A stretch of 64,000 nt of DNA from Winogradskyella sp. UBA3174 (GCF_002364335.1 NZ_DEXW01000037.1:45157-109156), one strand, 5' to 3'. Shown: positions 34,276-44,232, numbered from the stretch's first letter. Translations and numbers: made by a program. Notes: a model not told the origin generated them from the letters alone.

Positions 34276-35652
34276 ATGCAACACGATATAGCCTTGTTTT
34301 CTCAATTATGTGATGTTTTATTTAAATCAGAAACAGAACAACCTGTTGCGTACCCTATACCAACATCAAAACTCTATAAAGAAATAGATCTCTCTTTAAA
34401 TCCTAAGGGCGTTATAGAAGAAAACTTAATAAATATTCTTCATGATATTGTAAAAAGCACGCCTAAAACAGCATCAAAATCATTTTTCAATCAACTGTTT
34501 GGAGGTAGAATTGGCAAAGCAACGCTTGGTGATTTATTAGCAGTAATGCTTAACAATAGCATGTACACCTATAAAGTTGCAGGCCCACAAGTTGGTATTG
34601 AAAAACAAGTAATTGAAAATATCTGCAAACTCGCAGGTTATGCAGAAAACAGCGATGGAACGGTTGCACCAGGAGGCTCTATGAGTAATATGATGGCACT
34701 TATTATGGCGAGAGATGCAATAAGCCCATCAGTAAGAACAGCAGGCTTAACAAAGCCAATGACACTCTACACCTCCAAAGAATCCCATTATTCAATCTCT
34801 AAAAATGCAGCTTTAACAGGTATTGGAAGGGATAATGTGAGGTTGGTTAGAACAAATTCTAAAGGTGAAATGTCAGCCAAACACTTAGAAGAGTTAATAC
34901 AGAACGATTCAGAAAATGGCTACCAACCTTTCTTCGTAAATGCCACAGCTGGCACAACAGTCATAGGTGCATTTGATGATACCGAAGCTATAAGTGAAGT
35001 TTGTAATAAAAATAAAGTTTGGCTGCATGTTGACGGTGCTTATTGTGGTGGTGTTATTTTTAGCAAAACCCATAAACATCTTATTCGTGGATTAGAATAC
35101 TCTGATTCCTTCAGTATTAACGCTCATAAGATGTTAGGCACTCCTTTAAGTTGCTCTATTATAGTTACACAACACAAAGCACAATTGCATCATTCTTTTT
35201 CAAATGAAGCTGATTATTTATATCAAACTGATGGAGACGACTTTAATTTAGGAAAAACATCGTTACAATGCGGAAGACGAAATGATGCTCTAAAAATCTG
35301 GACACTATGGAAATCTGTTGGAACAAACGGACTAGAAGAAATTGTAGATAAACAATTTGAAATGGCAGAAATTGCCAGAAATTACATTAAAAACAATGAA
35401 GATTATAATATTTATAGTTTCGATGATTCCATATCAGTATGTTTTAACTATAAAGGTGTTGATGCTAAAGAGTTATGCACAGCACTTTATGAAAACTCAG
35501 AGTTAATGGTCGGTTTCGGAAAGTTTAATAATCAAGAATTTATACGCATGGTCACTATTAATAGTTTATTAGAAAAAGAAGATATATTAGCCTTTTTTAG
35601 TACTCTAGAAGCTTTTGTTGCAAATAAAATGTTAAAAGTTTTTAATTCTTAA
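34276..35652 (+). CDS. PLP-dependent group II amino acid decarboxylase
   Basis: 458 residues of fold type I. The PLP Lys is in INAHKMLGTP near residue 286, the cofactor-binding Asp is in WLHVDGAYCGG near 252, and the PLP His is in TSKESHYSISKNAALTG near 171. The N-terminal SFFNQLFGGRIGKATLGDLLAVMLNNSMYTYK is typical of glutamate/aspartate/2,4-diaminobutyrate decarboxylases. The substrate cannot be fixed: relatives act on glutamate, aspartate, cysteine sulfinate or diaminobutyrate. A lone gene, followed after 58 bases by apaG. Confidence 0.88.
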   Translation: MQHDIALFSQLCDVLFKSETEQPVAYPIPTSKLYKEIDLSLNPKGVIEENLINILHDIVKSTPKTASKSFFNQLFGGRIGKATLGDLLAVMLNNSMYTYKVAGPQVGIEKQVIENICKLAGYAENSDGTVAPGGSMSNMMALIMARDAISPSVRTAGLTKPMTLYTSKESHYSISKNAALTGIGRDNVRLVRTNSKGEMSAKHLEELIQNDSENGYQPFFVNATAGTTVIGAFDDTEAISEVCNKNKVWLHVDGAYCGGVIFSKTHKHLIRGLEYSDSFSINAHKMLGTPLSCSIIVTQHKAQLHHSFSNEADYLYQTDGDDFNLGKTSLQCGRRNDALKIWTLWKSVGTNGLEEIVDKQFEMAEIARNYIKNNEDYNIYSFDDSISVCFNYKGVDAKELCTALYENSELMVGFGKFNNQEFIRMVTINSLLEKEDILAFFSTLEAFVANKMLKVFNS

Positions 35653-35710
35653 CGTAAATAGTGATTCATCATTCAAAAATTATTCTATTTTAGCATACAT
35701 TTCAAAATTA

Positions 35711-36097
35711 ATGGTACAACAAGTTACAAGCGGTATAAAAATTTCGGTGGAAACCAACTTTGAAGGCACATTTTATAAGAACTATAAAGTGCACTTTGCG
35801 TTTGGTTATAAAGTAACTATTGAAAACCAAAGTAAAGATTCTGTTCAACTCAACTCAAGACACTGGAAAATACTAGACGCTCTTAATAAAGAAGAGATTA
35901 TAGAAGGAGAAGGTGTAATTGGTAAGAAGCCTGTTTTAAAGCCCGGTGAATCTCATACTTATAATTCGGGTTGTTTATTAACATCACCTTTTGGTGCAAT
36001 GCAAGGCTATTACAATATGGTAAACTTTACAAATACTAATAAATTTAAAGTATCTATTCCTTCTTTTAAATTGAGCGCACCTTTTGCACTTAACTAA
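35711..36097 (+). CDS. apaG: ApaG domain protein (Co2+/Mg2+ efflux protein family)
   Basis: 128 residues, the full length of the small beta-sandwich ApaG: VTSGIKISVETNFEG, YKVTIENQSKDSVQLNSRHWKILDA (near 33-57), GVIGKKPVLKPGESHTYNSGCLLTSPFGAMQGYYNMV (about 77-113). These are the family motifs. ApaG is tied to cobalt and magnesium tolerance in enterobacteria; the mechanism is unclear. Its stop codon overlaps by four bases with that of the convergent gene at 36094. Confidence 0.95.
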   Translation: MVQQVTSGIKISVETNFEGTFYKNYKVHFAFGYKVTIENQSKDSVQLNSRHWKILDALNKEEIIEGEGVIGKKPVLKPGESHTYNSGCLLTSPFGAMQGYYNMVNFTNTNKFKVSIPSFKLSAPFALN

Positions 36098-37107
36098 AAC
36101 TCAAAGTTTCTTATAAAATCAAATCGGAAGTGCCTAGAATCTTGTTCTATATGAAAGAATGAGCAATTCGAATTGTGTATAAATTTATAATCTGCATTGA
36201 TAACAAAACCTTTTTCCTTAGTCTCATAGATTCCATCACAGTCGATATTACCGTAAGAAGATATTCGTCTAAATCTATATTCTGAATCAATTTCTAAATC
36301 ATAAATCTCAAACCAAGCACCAGCAGCAATACCACTTAACCATTGTGCATGTTCAACTTTTACATCATTGTCTTTCGGTTTTAAAGTTCCGACTAAACTT
36401 GGGTCATAACCCTTTAAAACATCTAAAAATAAACGTCTATTCTCCTTACTAACAGTAGAATTAAATTTATTTATCTCACCCTGTTCTGAAACCATATAAA
36501 CAAAGTCTTCAGTATCAGCAATAATAACATTTCCAATAGTACTCGGTGTAAACCATTTAGAGTTTTGTAGTTTCTTTTTTAGATCTAAATTGGTCACCGA
36601 ATCAATAAGTGTATCAACAACAAAATGAGCACAATTACAGCTGTTTTTGATAAAAGCAGCATATCTAACAAAGCCCATATCTTGCATTTTGTCTATATAT
36701 TCTCTAGCCAATTCATAATTTACAGAGGCACAAACAGAAGCATATAAATTTCCTTGACCATGTGTTAATTTAGAATGTGTAGCTAAAAATTTCAAAATTT
36801 CATCTAAGTTTAGAATAGTATCATTTTCAATTTTAGCCACAAGTGGGAAATTCAATTCAAAATCAGTTTCTCTTCCTCTAACTCGTCCGTTTGGTGATGG
36901 TGTAACGTAGCGTCCAAAATCATGATATTCTAAGACACCTGTCTTCTTATCTATTAACACCAATGAGGCATGGCCTGCTCTTACATGTTTACGACTCCCA
37001 ATGAAAAAGAAACGTAAGAACTTAGAATACCATTCCTCAGCATGAGACACAATAGTTTCAGGATATGCTAGCGATAAAATAAAAGCGTTATTTAAATGCA
37101 TAAGCAT
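36094..37107 (-). CDS. DUF6695-like protein with possible permuted papain-like active site
   Basis: 337 residues with no signal peptide. The N-terminal half contains AFILSLAYPETIV, SRKHVRAGHASLVLIDKKTGVLEYHDFGRYV (about 37-67) and GRVRGRETDFEL; the middle has YASVCASVNYELAREYI and a striking FIKNSCNCAHFVVDTLI near 171-187. The order His (GHASLVL) then Cys (NCAHFV) recalls permuted NlpC/P60 or LRAT-type folds, so it may be a thiol hydrolase or acyltransferase. The DUF6695 label is from memory. It ends four bases inside apaG on the opposite strand. TAATTTTG at 37134-37141 (minus) may be its -7 box. Confidence 0.65.
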   Translation of the reverse strand: MLMHLNNAFILSLAYPETIVSHAEEWYSKFLRFFFIGSRKHVRAGHASLVLIDKKTGVLEYHDFGRYVTPSPNGRVRGRETDFELNFPLVAKIENDTILNLDEILKFLATHSKLTHGQGNLYASVCASVNYELAREYIDKMQDMGFVRYAAFIKNSCNCAHFVVDTLIDSVTNLDLKKKLQNSKWFTPSTIGNVIIADTEDFVYMVSEQGEINKFNSTVSKENRRLFLDVLKGYDPSLVGTLKPKDNDVKVEHAQWLSGIAAGAWFEIYDLEIDSEYRFRRISSYGNIDCDGIYETKEKGFVINADYKFIHNSNCSFFHIEQDSRHFRFDFIRNFEF

Positions 37108-37199
37108 ACTGTCGTATTTCAGGAGGCAACTTACAAAATTATATTTTTAATCTTCACACAACTATAACGTTTGAAAGAATCAATATATCATAAAAATTG

Positions 37200-37207
37200 T
37201 ACCTTTG
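37200..37207 (+). promoter_or_regulatory. Probable -7 box of pruA (TACCTTTG)
   Basis: TACCTTTG fits TAnnTTTG and lies 35 bases before the chosen pruA start. An upstream TTG is 26 bases away, longer than the usual spacing. Confidence 0.5.
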
Positions 37208-37242
37208 CAGCGTTAAAATTCAAACTAAAAACAAAACATATT

Positions 37243-38868
37243 ATGGGTAAAGGATTCTTTAATGTACCAGTAGCAGTTAACGAACCTGTTATGTCTTATG
37301 CACCTGGTTCGCCAGAACGCAAAGCTGTACAAGATGCATACAAAACAATGTTTAATAGCAAAGTTGAAGTTCCCTTATATATTAATGGTGAAGATGTAAA
37401 AACTGGTAATACTAGAACAATGTCTCCTCCGCACGACCATCAACATATTGTAGGTGAATATCACGTAGCTGAACAAAAACATATAGATGCTGCTATCGCT
37501 ACGGCATTAGAAGCTCGTAAATCTTGGTCACAAATGCCTTGGGAAGAACGTGCCGGTATTTTCTTAAAAGCTGCAGAATTAATTGCTGGCCCTTACAGAG
37601 CAAAAATTAATGCGGCTACAATGATTGCTCAATCTAAAACAATACATCAGGCTGAAATTGATGCGTCTTGTGAGTTTATAGATTTCTTACGTTTTAATGT
37701 TCAGTTTATGACTGACATTTATATGGAACAACCTGAAAGCACAAGTGATGCTTGGAATAGGGTTGAATACAGACCCTTAGAAGGTTTTACATACGCAGTA
37801 ACACCTTTTAATTTTACGGCTATTGCAGGAAATTTACCGGCCTGTATGGCATTAATGGGCAATGTTGTTGTTTGGAAACCAAGTGATAGCCAAGTCTATT
37901 CTGCAAAAGTAATTATGGATGTCTTTAAAGAGGCAGGTGTACCAGACGGTGTTATTAATGTGGTATTTGGTGATCCTGTAATGATTACGAATACAGTAAT
38001 GGCTAGTCCTGATTTCTCTGGTTTACATTTCACAGGTTCTACATTTATATTTAAAGAATTATGGAAACAAATAGGTAACAATATTCACAACTATAAAACC
38101 TATCCTAAAATTGTAGGTGAAACTGGTGGAAAAGATTTCATTGTAGCACATAAATCAGCTGATGCTAAACAAGTCGCGACTGCAATTGCTCGTGGAGCAT
38201 TTGAGTTTCAAGGACAAAAATGTAGTGCAGCATCTAGAGCTTACATCCCTAAAGGGATTTGGGCAGATGTTAAGAAATATCTTGTTGCAGATATAAAGTC
38301 CTTCAAAATGGGATCACCAGAAGACATGAGTAACTTTATTACTGCAGTAATTCACGAAGGTTCTTTTGATAAATTAGCAAAGTATATTGATGGAGCTAAA
38401 ACAGACAGTGATGCCGAAATAATTGCAGGTGGTGGTTATGATAAATCTAAAGGTTACTTTATTGAACCAACAGTTATCGTAACAACAAACCCAAAATATA
38501 CAACTATGGGTACTGAGCTATTTGGACCTGTAATGACTATATACGTTTATGAAGACGATGCGTTTTCTGAAACTTTGAAATTAGTTGACGAAACAAGTGA
38601 ATATGCATTAACAGGTGCAATCATCTCTAGAGATCGTTACGCTGTAGATGAAGCTACTAAAGCGCTACAAAACTGTGCTGGTAACTTCTATGTTAATGAC
38701 AAACCAACAGGAGCTGTTGTTGGCCAACAACCATTTGGTGGTGCAAGAGCATCTGGTACAAATGATAAAGCTGGTAGTGCTCAAAATTTATTACGTTGGG
38801 TATCACCAAGATTAATAAAAGAAACGTTTGTTACTCCAACAGATTACAGATATCCATTCTTAGGATAA
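37243..38868 (+). CDS. pruA: L-glutamate gamma-semialdehyde (1-pyrroline-5-carboxylate) dehydrogenase
   Basis: 542 residues from the ATG at 37243, chosen because MGKGFFNVPVAVNEPVMSYAPGSPER is the family N-terminus and a -7 box lies inside the longer frame that begins at 37171. It is an aldehyde dehydrogenase of the P5CDH type: AVTPFNFTAIAGNLP (oxyanion Asn), VGETGGKDFIVAHKSAD (base Glu), GQKCSAASRAYIP (catalytic Cys), ELFGPVMTIYVY and GAVVGQQPFGGARASGTNDKAG near the C-terminus, the last being a P5CDH hallmark. It oxidises glutamate semialdehyde to glutamate in proline breakdown. It stands alone; the proline dehydrogenase gene is not here. Confidence 0.96.
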   Translation: MGKGFFNVPVAVNEPVMSYAPGSPERKAVQDAYKTMFNSKVEVPLYINGEDVKTGNTRTMSPPHDHQHIVGEYHVAEQKHIDAAIATALEARKSWSQMPWEERAGIFLKAAELIAGPYRAKINAATMIAQSKTIHQAEIDASCEFIDFLRFNVQFMTDIYMEQPESTSDAWNRVEYRPLEGFTYAVTPFNFTAIAGNLPACMALMGNVVVWKPSDSQVYSAKVIMDVFKEAGVPDGVINVVFGDPVMITNTVMASPDFSGLHFTGSTFIFKELWKQIGNNIHNYKTYPKIVGETGGKDFIVAHKSADAKQVATAIARGAFEFQGQKCSAASRAYIPKGIWADVKKYLVADIKSFKMGSPEDMSNFITAVIHEGSFDKLAKYIDGAKTDSDAEIIAGGGYDKSKGYFIEPTVIVTTNPKYTTMGTELFGPVMTIYVYEDDAFSETLKLVDETSEYALTGAIISRDRYAVDEATKALQNCAGNFYVNDKPTGAVVGQQPFGGARASGTNDKAGSAQNLLRWVSPRLIKETFVTPTDYRYPFLG

Positions 38869-38888
38869 CAAATTAATATACTAAAAAC

Positions 38889-38928
38889 TAAATCCTTAGG
38901 AGTTATATGCTTTTAAGGGTTTTTTTTG
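38889..38928 (+). terminator. Terminator of pruA
   Basis: AATCCTTA at 38891-38898 pairs with TAAGGGTT at 38914-38921 and is followed by a T run to 38927. It lies just past the pruA stop. Confidence 0.7.
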
Positions 38929-39007
38929 CCGTTTTAGAAATGCTTAAAAAAATAAAAATGAGTATTTTAAACTTTGTATCTTTATAATGAATTTAAATCT
39001 ACTTCTT

Positions 39008-40711
39008 ATGAAAAAAAACTACGTTTTAATTTTATTATTACTTCCTGTTTTAATAATTGCGCAGACGACGCTCACTGGAACTATTCCTTTAGATCTTTCA
39101 GGATATGAAGGTGCAACTAGTTTACCTGGACAATGTGAATATGACGTTTTTCTGAGCGCAGATAATATTTTAGATAAGCCAATTTTTATTGTGGATGGTT
39201 TTGACCCTGGTGATACTAGAGATATTACAGGAATTTATAACCTTTTAAATTTCACCAACCCCTCAGGAACTGAAAACCTAGCAGATTTAGTTAGAGATGA
39301 AGGTTTTGATATTGTGATTTTGAATTTCCCAACATATACTGACAGTGCCAATAACGTAGTTGATGGCGGTTCAGATTTCATGGAACGAAATGCAATGCTT
39401 TTAGTAGAGTTAATTAATATAATTAACATAAGTAAAGCAGCTAACAATCCTGAACAAAATGTAATTATAGGCCCTAGTATGGGTGGCTTAATTGCACGTT
39501 ATGCTTTAAACCACATGGAGTCTGAAAATTTAGATGCCGATACTAGACTATATATTTCATTTGACACACCTCATCATGGAGCAAATGTCCCAATTGGGTT
39601 ACAACATCAACTTAATTTTTTAGCAAATAACACTTTAAGTCCTGTTGCAGAACTAGAGCCACTTATCGAAGGCTTTCTAAAATCTCCTGCCGCAAGACAA
39701 TTATTAATTGATCATTTTGAACCTCACTTATCTGGTGCTGATGTATTTACTTTTGATCCATTACTAACATTACCTCAGCCTCATCCTTTTAGAGATATAT
39801 TTAAAACTAACATTAACGGATTAACTGCTACTGGATTTCCTGAGAATGTTAGAAACGTAGCTATCATTAATGGTAGCGGAATTGGAAGTCCTTATTTAGC
39901 TAAGGACGGCGTAACACCAGTTACCAATAGTTTTTCTGTAATTAACACGACCATTCCTGTAGATACGGGTCTTATCGGAGTTATAAATGTAGAAATAGAA
40001 ATAAACATGACTCCAAGTGCAGGTGCAGCTCAAGAAGTAAGTCGCTTCTTTGCACCGCTTTTACCACCCTTTATTCCAAACGTAGTCTCAACAGCAAGTT
40101 CTGAAACAACTAATTTTGATGGAGTAGATGCAGCACCAGGCGGTTTATTTGATCTATCTGCTTTAACTGGAGATATTGGTGTAGGAGGCGGAATCGCATC
40201 AGATTTCTTAACTGCTCTTCAAATAGATAAATTTAGTTTTATTCCTTCTGTTAGTGCATTGGCACTTGTAATAGAAGAAGAAACTGAAGGTGATGATATT
40301 AACTGGTTTCATGATATTAACTTAGCAGGTAGAGCTACAACCAACGTTACACCATTTGACAATACTTTTATACCAGATGACAACGAACCACACATTCAAT
40401 TAACAGAAGATAACGTAGCTTTTGCTTTGTCAGAGATATTAACTCCTCCATTAAGTATTTCTGAAAGTAACACTACTGTTTTTAAATTAGAAAGAAATCC
40501 TATTCACAATGAGCTTGTACTACTACATAATAAATTGGTTAATAATGCCTCTATTTCTCTAGTAGATATTACAGGTAAAATAATATTTAATTCTAATCAA
40601 AACTTAAGTGAGCGTACAGTATTGGCTGTAAATTTAAATGCAGGTATTTATATTTTAAATGTAGTTACTGAAAATAATGACATATTTAGAACCAAAGTTA
40701 TGGTTAACTAA
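39008..40711 (+). CDS. Secreted alpha/beta-hydrolase with T9SS sorting tail
   Basis: 567 residues from the ATG at 39008, chosen to give the signal peptide MKKNYVLILLLLPVLIIAQ. The mature part contains PIFIVDGFDPGDTRDITGIYN, IVILNFPTY, and the nucleophile elbow GPSMGGLIARYAL near residue 163 (GxSxG), as in lipase/esterase-type alpha/beta-hydrolases; FDTPHHGANVP follows, as in lipases of the PGAP1/lipase 2 kind. The last 80 residues form a type A sorting domain ending in AGIYILNVVTENNDIFRTKVMVN, the signal for export through the T9SS and surface attachment. Probable extracellular esterase or lipase. Confidence 0.85.
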   Translation: MKKNYVLILLLLPVLIIAQTTLTGTIPLDLSGYEGATSLPGQCEYDVFLSADNILDKPIFIVDGFDPGDTRDITGIYNLLNFTNPSGTENLADLVRDEGFDIVILNFPTYTDSANNVVDGGSDFMERNAMLLVELINIINISKAANNPEQNVIIGPSMGGLIARYALNHMESENLDADTRLYISFDTPHHGANVPIGLQHQLNFLANNTLSPVAELEPLIEGFLKSPAARQLLIDHFEPHLSGADVFTFDPLLTLPQPHPFRDIFKTNINGLTATGFPENVRNVAIINGSGIGSPYLAKDGVTPVTNSFSVINTTIPVDTGLIGVINVEIEINMTPSAGAAQEVSRFFAPLLPPFIPNVVSTASSETTNFDGVDAAPGGLFDLSALTGDIGVGGGIASDFLTALQIDKFSFIPSVSALALVIEEETEGDDINWFHDINLAGRATTNVTPFDNTFIPDDNEPHIQLTEDNVAFALSEILTPPLSISESNTTVFKLERNPIHNELVLLHNKLVNNASISLVDITGKIIFNSNQNLSERTVLAVNLNAGIYILNVVTENNDIFRTKVMVN

Positions 40712-40728
40712 ACTAGTTTTAATTCATG

Positions 40729-40764
40729 AAAAAAGGGTAGTAAATTATTTACTACCCTTTTTTT
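40729..40764. terminator. Bidirectional terminator between T9SS hydrolase and Omp28-like genes
   Basis: AAAAAAGGGTAGTAAA pairs with TTTACTACCCTTTTTT around ATT, with T runs on both strands. It separates convergent genes that end at 40711 and 40787. Confidence 0.9.
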
Positions 40765-40786
40765 ATGTTTTGAATATTAGCTATTA

Positions 40787-41842
40787 CTATTCGTATGCTT
40801 TATCCTCATCCAGCTCAGCAAATTGTGCGTTTTTAGCTGTATTTTCATCATTAACTACCATTGCTACAATACTCAAATTACTTACTATGTAGTCAGCAGG
40901 TACGTTAATTGTAAAAGAAGTTATATACTCGGCTAAAGCAGCTGTAGCAGGTATCGTATTTCCTAAAACACCAGTTAAAGATTCTCTCAATACATCATTA
41001 TGCTCAAAATCAGGGATTACGTCACCTAAACCAAAATATGGACTTGTTGTATCTGAATTGTAATAATTAACCTGATCACTAAGGATTTGATTCTCTAACA
41101 AGTAAACAACAAGCTTATCTCCTTGCTCTGATCCTTGTTCGTATACAACATTAACTTGAACTGTTAATTCATTCCCTTCTAAAACAGAATTTAGTGCAAT
41201 GGCTAGGTTAGTATCTAAACCTGCAATACCAGTAACATCAGAATTTAAATGTGGAATCTGCCAATTTGTTGTTCTATTGATTTTAGCAGCAGGAAAACCT
41301 TCAACACCAAAAGCATCTTTTAAAAATTGAACTTCATTAAAATGCATAGGATCCGGAAAATTATTAGTAGTCTCGTGTATAGCTACAACAGCAATATCAT
41401 CTGTTTCTCCCTTTAATGAATATAAAGCCGCAGAAACTCTAGGACAAAAACCACACCAAGTCCCTGTATAATCTTCTACAACAATTTTTTGTTTTGGTAT
41501 AATAACACTAAACGTTTCTGTATTAGTAGTAACCTCTACACCATCTTCTATATACACACCATAAACTTCAAAGTCTCCAATTGTATCTGAAGAGAAAGAT
41601 GCTTCATCTAAAGGCTCACCATTTACGTAAAATGTAGCTAATACTGTGACATCAATACCTAGCTCATTAATAATAGTAAAGGGAATATTTTGATTTACTA
41701 AAGAGGCCTTCCTCACTAATTTATCAACCGAAATTTCAGCAGTAGGTATAGTTAAAGGTAAATTCTCCTCTGTTTTGCTACATGCAACACTAAGCAGAAG
41801 ACATAATGTTAAAAATAGCTTTGGTATTGTTTTTGTATTCAT
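40787..41842 (-). CDS. Omp28-type lipoprotein with thioredoxin-like motif
   Basis: 351 residues with a lipoprotein signal (LFLTLCLLLSVAC, Cys 21). After a beta domain (about 30-110), the sequence VVEDYTGTWCGFCPRVSAALYSL starts an Omp28-like, thioredoxin-related domain with the CGFC pair; GVEGFPAAKINR supplies the cis-Pro turn of the thioredoxin fold. The C-terminal part is a beta domain (VVYLLENQILSDQVNYY...). A CxxC motif of this type suggests disulphide exchange. It is divergent from the tlpA gene, with 99 bases between them, and a T9SS Omp28 relative lies 2.4 kb further on. Confidence 0.84.
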   Translation of the reverse strand: MNTKTIPKLFLTLCLLLSVACSKTEENLPLTIPTAEISVDKLVRKASLVNQNIPFTIINELGIDVTVLATFYVNGEPLDEASFSSDTIGDFEVYGVYIEDGVEVTTNTETFSVIIPKQKIVVEDYTGTWCGFCPRVSAALYSLKGETDDIAVVAIHETTNNFPDPMHFNEVQFLKDAFGVEGFPAAKINRTTNWQIPHLNSDVTGIAGLDTNLAIALNSVLEGNELTVQVNVVYEQGSEQGDKLVVYLLENQILSDQVNYYNSDTTSPYFGLGDVIPDFEHNDVLRESLTGVLGNTIPATAALAEYITSFTINVPADYIVSNLSIVAMVVNDENTAKNAQFAELDEDKAYE

Positions 41843-41941
41843 AGTATAGAGTTTTTTTTGCTAAAGTAATTATTTTTTATAAGAGAACTGAATTTGTGAA
41901 AAATTTAACTAATATTGTCTAACTAATTATTGAAATTCATT

Positions 41942-42427
41942 ATGAAAAAACTAATCTTAACCTTCTGTATTTCTATTATAGGATTATCTTCTTTTGCTCA
42001 AAATGATTTACCAAACGTAGATTTAACATCTATGGAAGGTAGCAGTATAAGCTTAAAAGATGCAATAAATAAAGAAGGTGTCACCATTATTTCTTTATGG
42101 GCGACTTGGTGTGTTCCATGTTTAAAAGAACTCGATGCTATCAATGATTTATATTCTGAATGGCAAGAAGAAACTAACGTAAAACTTATTGCCGTATCTG
42201 TTGATGATAGCAGAACCGTTAAAAGAGTAAAATCATTAGTTAATGGTAAAGACTGGGATTATACAATATTATTAGATATTAATGCAGATCTTAAACGTGC
42301 CTTAAACGCATCTAGTATACCACTTACAATTCTTGTTAAGGATAATAAAATTGTTTACGAACACTCTGGCTATAGTCCTGGTGCAGAATTAGAATTGTAC
42401 GAAAAAATAAAAGAGCTATCAAAATAA
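41942..42427 (+). CDS. TlpA-like periplasmic thioredoxin
   Basis: 161 residues from the ATG at 41942, chosen because it gives the signal peptide MKKLILTFCISIIGLSSFAQ directly. The thioredoxin fold carries the redox motif WATWCVPCLKELDAIN near residues 53-68 and the cis-Pro in ASSIPLTILVKDN. It lacks the extra insert of ResA/CcmG-like proteins, but is of the TlpA/AhpC-TSA family. It probably reduces disulphides on exported proteins. It is followed by the DUF6029 barrel gene on the same strand after 51 bases. Confidence 0.9.
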   Translation: MKKLILTFCISIIGLSSFAQNDLPNVDLTSMEGSSISLKDAINKEGVTIISLWATWCVPCLKELDAINDLYSEWQEETNVKLIAVSVDDSRTVKRVKSLVNGKDWDYTILLDINADLKRALNASSIPLTILVKDNKIVYEHSGYSPGAELELYEKIKELSK

Positions 42428-42478
42428 TTATAGGTCTTACAACTCACTAAACTCTCCAACCACCACAATTTACTTTTT

Positions 42479-44128
42479 ATGAGAAAATTACTTTTTCAAG
42501 CATTTCTGTTTTTTAATATCTGCACACTTTTTTCTCAGGAAAATGGCAACTTTTATGGAGGACTAGAGTCTAATTCACAATGGCTTCAAACTGATGAAGG
42601 CATAAATTTCTTAGCACCAGAAGATCAGTTTAGAGTTAATAACTACGTGTTATTAAATTATAATTTAGGGAATTTCACAGCTGGTATGCAGTTTGAATCT
42701 TACTTACCATCTGCTTTATTAGGCTATGCACCAATTTATGATGGGCAAAATGGGGTTGCTACCTATTATATTAATTATAAGGACGAAAAAATAGATGTTA
42801 CAGGTGGTTTTTTCTATGAGCAATTTGGTAGTGGTTTAATACTCCGCTCTTGGGAAGACCGTCAACTAGGTCTAAATAATGCAATGAAAGGTGTAAACAT
42901 AAGATATAAAGCTACGGAAGATTTATATTTTAAAGCGGTCTTTGGAAAACAAAGAAATGGCTTCGAAGAATCAGAAGGAAACATACAAGGAATAGATGCC
43001 GACTTAAACTTAAGTAATGCATTAAATATAAATAGTGTTGATATACAAATGGGCTTGAGCTATGTAGGAAGAAACCAAGATACAGGTGGTAACCAAGCCA
43101 TACCAAGTAATGTTGGTGCTTACAGTGGACGTTTTGATTTTGTTATTGGTGATTTCTACGCTGGTGTAGAAGCTATCGTTAAAGATCCTGATGCTATTGT
43201 TAACGAAGGGCAATTATCTTCTAACAAACTATATGATGGTACAGCACTACAAGTTAACGCAGGTTATGCACGAAAAGGACTTGGAATTAACGCTACTTTT
43301 AGACGTTTAGAAAATTTTAGTTTTTTCGCAGATCGTCTAGCAGAAGGAAACATATTTAATCAACAAGTTATTAATTATGTTCCTGGATTAACAAAGCAGC
43401 AAGATTACCTATTAACAAATATTTACGTTTATAACCCACAACCAAGGTTAGTGATAGAATCTTTTGATCAACGTGCAGGTGAAGTAGGTTCTCAAATTGA
43501 TTTGTATTATTCATTAAAAAAAGGAACAGCTCTAGGTGGTAAATATGGCACAAAGATAGCTGCTAACTTCTCTTATTGGGCAGGATTAGATGCAGAATAC
43601 AATATTGAAAATAGATGGTATAAAGCTAAATTTATTGGCTCAGGTCAAACACTTTTTAGAGACGTAAATTTAGAAGTTAAGAAACGTCTATCTAAAAAAT
43701 GGAGCTCTGTTTTTACCTATCAAAATGTTACAATAGACAAAGGAATTGTAGAAGGAGGACCGTTAGGTAATTCTTCTATTAATGCAAACATTGGAGTTAT
43801 TGAAGCTACGCGAAGGTTCGAAAAAGGAAAAGCGCTTAGAATGGTTGCACAACATTTATGGTCTCAAGATGACAGAAAAAACTGGATTGCAGGCGTATTA
43901 GAATATAATTTCTCTACAAGCTTTGCTATTTATGCAGCAGATAATTATAATTACGAAGGTCTTGGTAAAATTCATTACTACAGTGTTGGCGGTAGCTACA
44001 GTAAAGGCAATACAAGATTAGGCCTAAATTACGGAAGACAACGTGGTGGACTTATTTGTATTGGTGGTGTTTGTAGATTTGTGCCAGAAAATACTGGCTT
44101 AAGCGCTAACCTTACCGTTGCCTTTTAA
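42479..44128 (+). CDS. DUF6029-like outer-membrane beta-barrel protein
   Basis: 549 residues with a signal peptide (RKLLFQAFLFFNICTLFSQ) and then repeating amphipathic strands ending in aromatic residues across the whole length (for example NFYGGLESNSQWLQ, YVLLNYNLGNFTAGMQFESYLPS, GATYYINYKDEKIDVTGGFFYEQFGSGLILRSWEDR) and a last strand LSANLTVAF with a C-terminal Phe, the mark of outer-membrane barrels. The family is known by pattern as DUF6029 with no assigned role. Its position directly after tlpA and before an Omp28/T9SS gene suggests a common surface function. Confidence 0.78.
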   Translation: MRKLLFQAFLFFNICTLFSQENGNFYGGLESNSQWLQTDEGINFLAPEDQFRVNNYVLLNYNLGNFTAGMQFESYLPSALLGYAPIYDGQNGVATYYINYKDEKIDVTGGFFYEQFGSGLILRSWEDRQLGLNNAMKGVNIRYKATEDLYFKAVFGKQRNGFEESEGNIQGIDADLNLSNALNINSVDIQMGLSYVGRNQDTGGNQAIPSNVGAYSGRFDFVIGDFYAGVEAIVKDPDAIVNEGQLSSNKLYDGTALQVNAGYARKGLGINATFRRLENFSFFADRLAEGNIFNQQVINYVPGLTKQQDYLLTNIYVYNPQPRLVIESFDQRAGEVGSQIDLYYSLKKGTALGGKYGTKIAANFSYWAGLDAEYNIENRWYKAKFIGSGQTLFRDVNLEVKKRLSKKWSSVFTYQNVTIDKGIVEGGPLGNSSINANIGVIEATRRFEKGKALRMVAQHLWSQDDRKNWIAGVLEYNFSTSFAIYAADNYNYEGLGKIHYYSVGGSYSKGNTRLGLNYGRQRGGLICIGGVCRFVPENTGLSANLTVAF

Positions 44129-44232
44129 TTTCGTCTATGCAAAACAACACTTTATCGTTAATTTTATTAACTTAATATTTTTAACTTTACATTAACAACT
44201 TGAATTTTCTTACTAACTAATACTTTTTAAAT

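Noticed and set aside
37171..37242. N-terminal extension of pruA
   Set aside because: The -7 box lies inside it and the family N-terminus starts at 37243.
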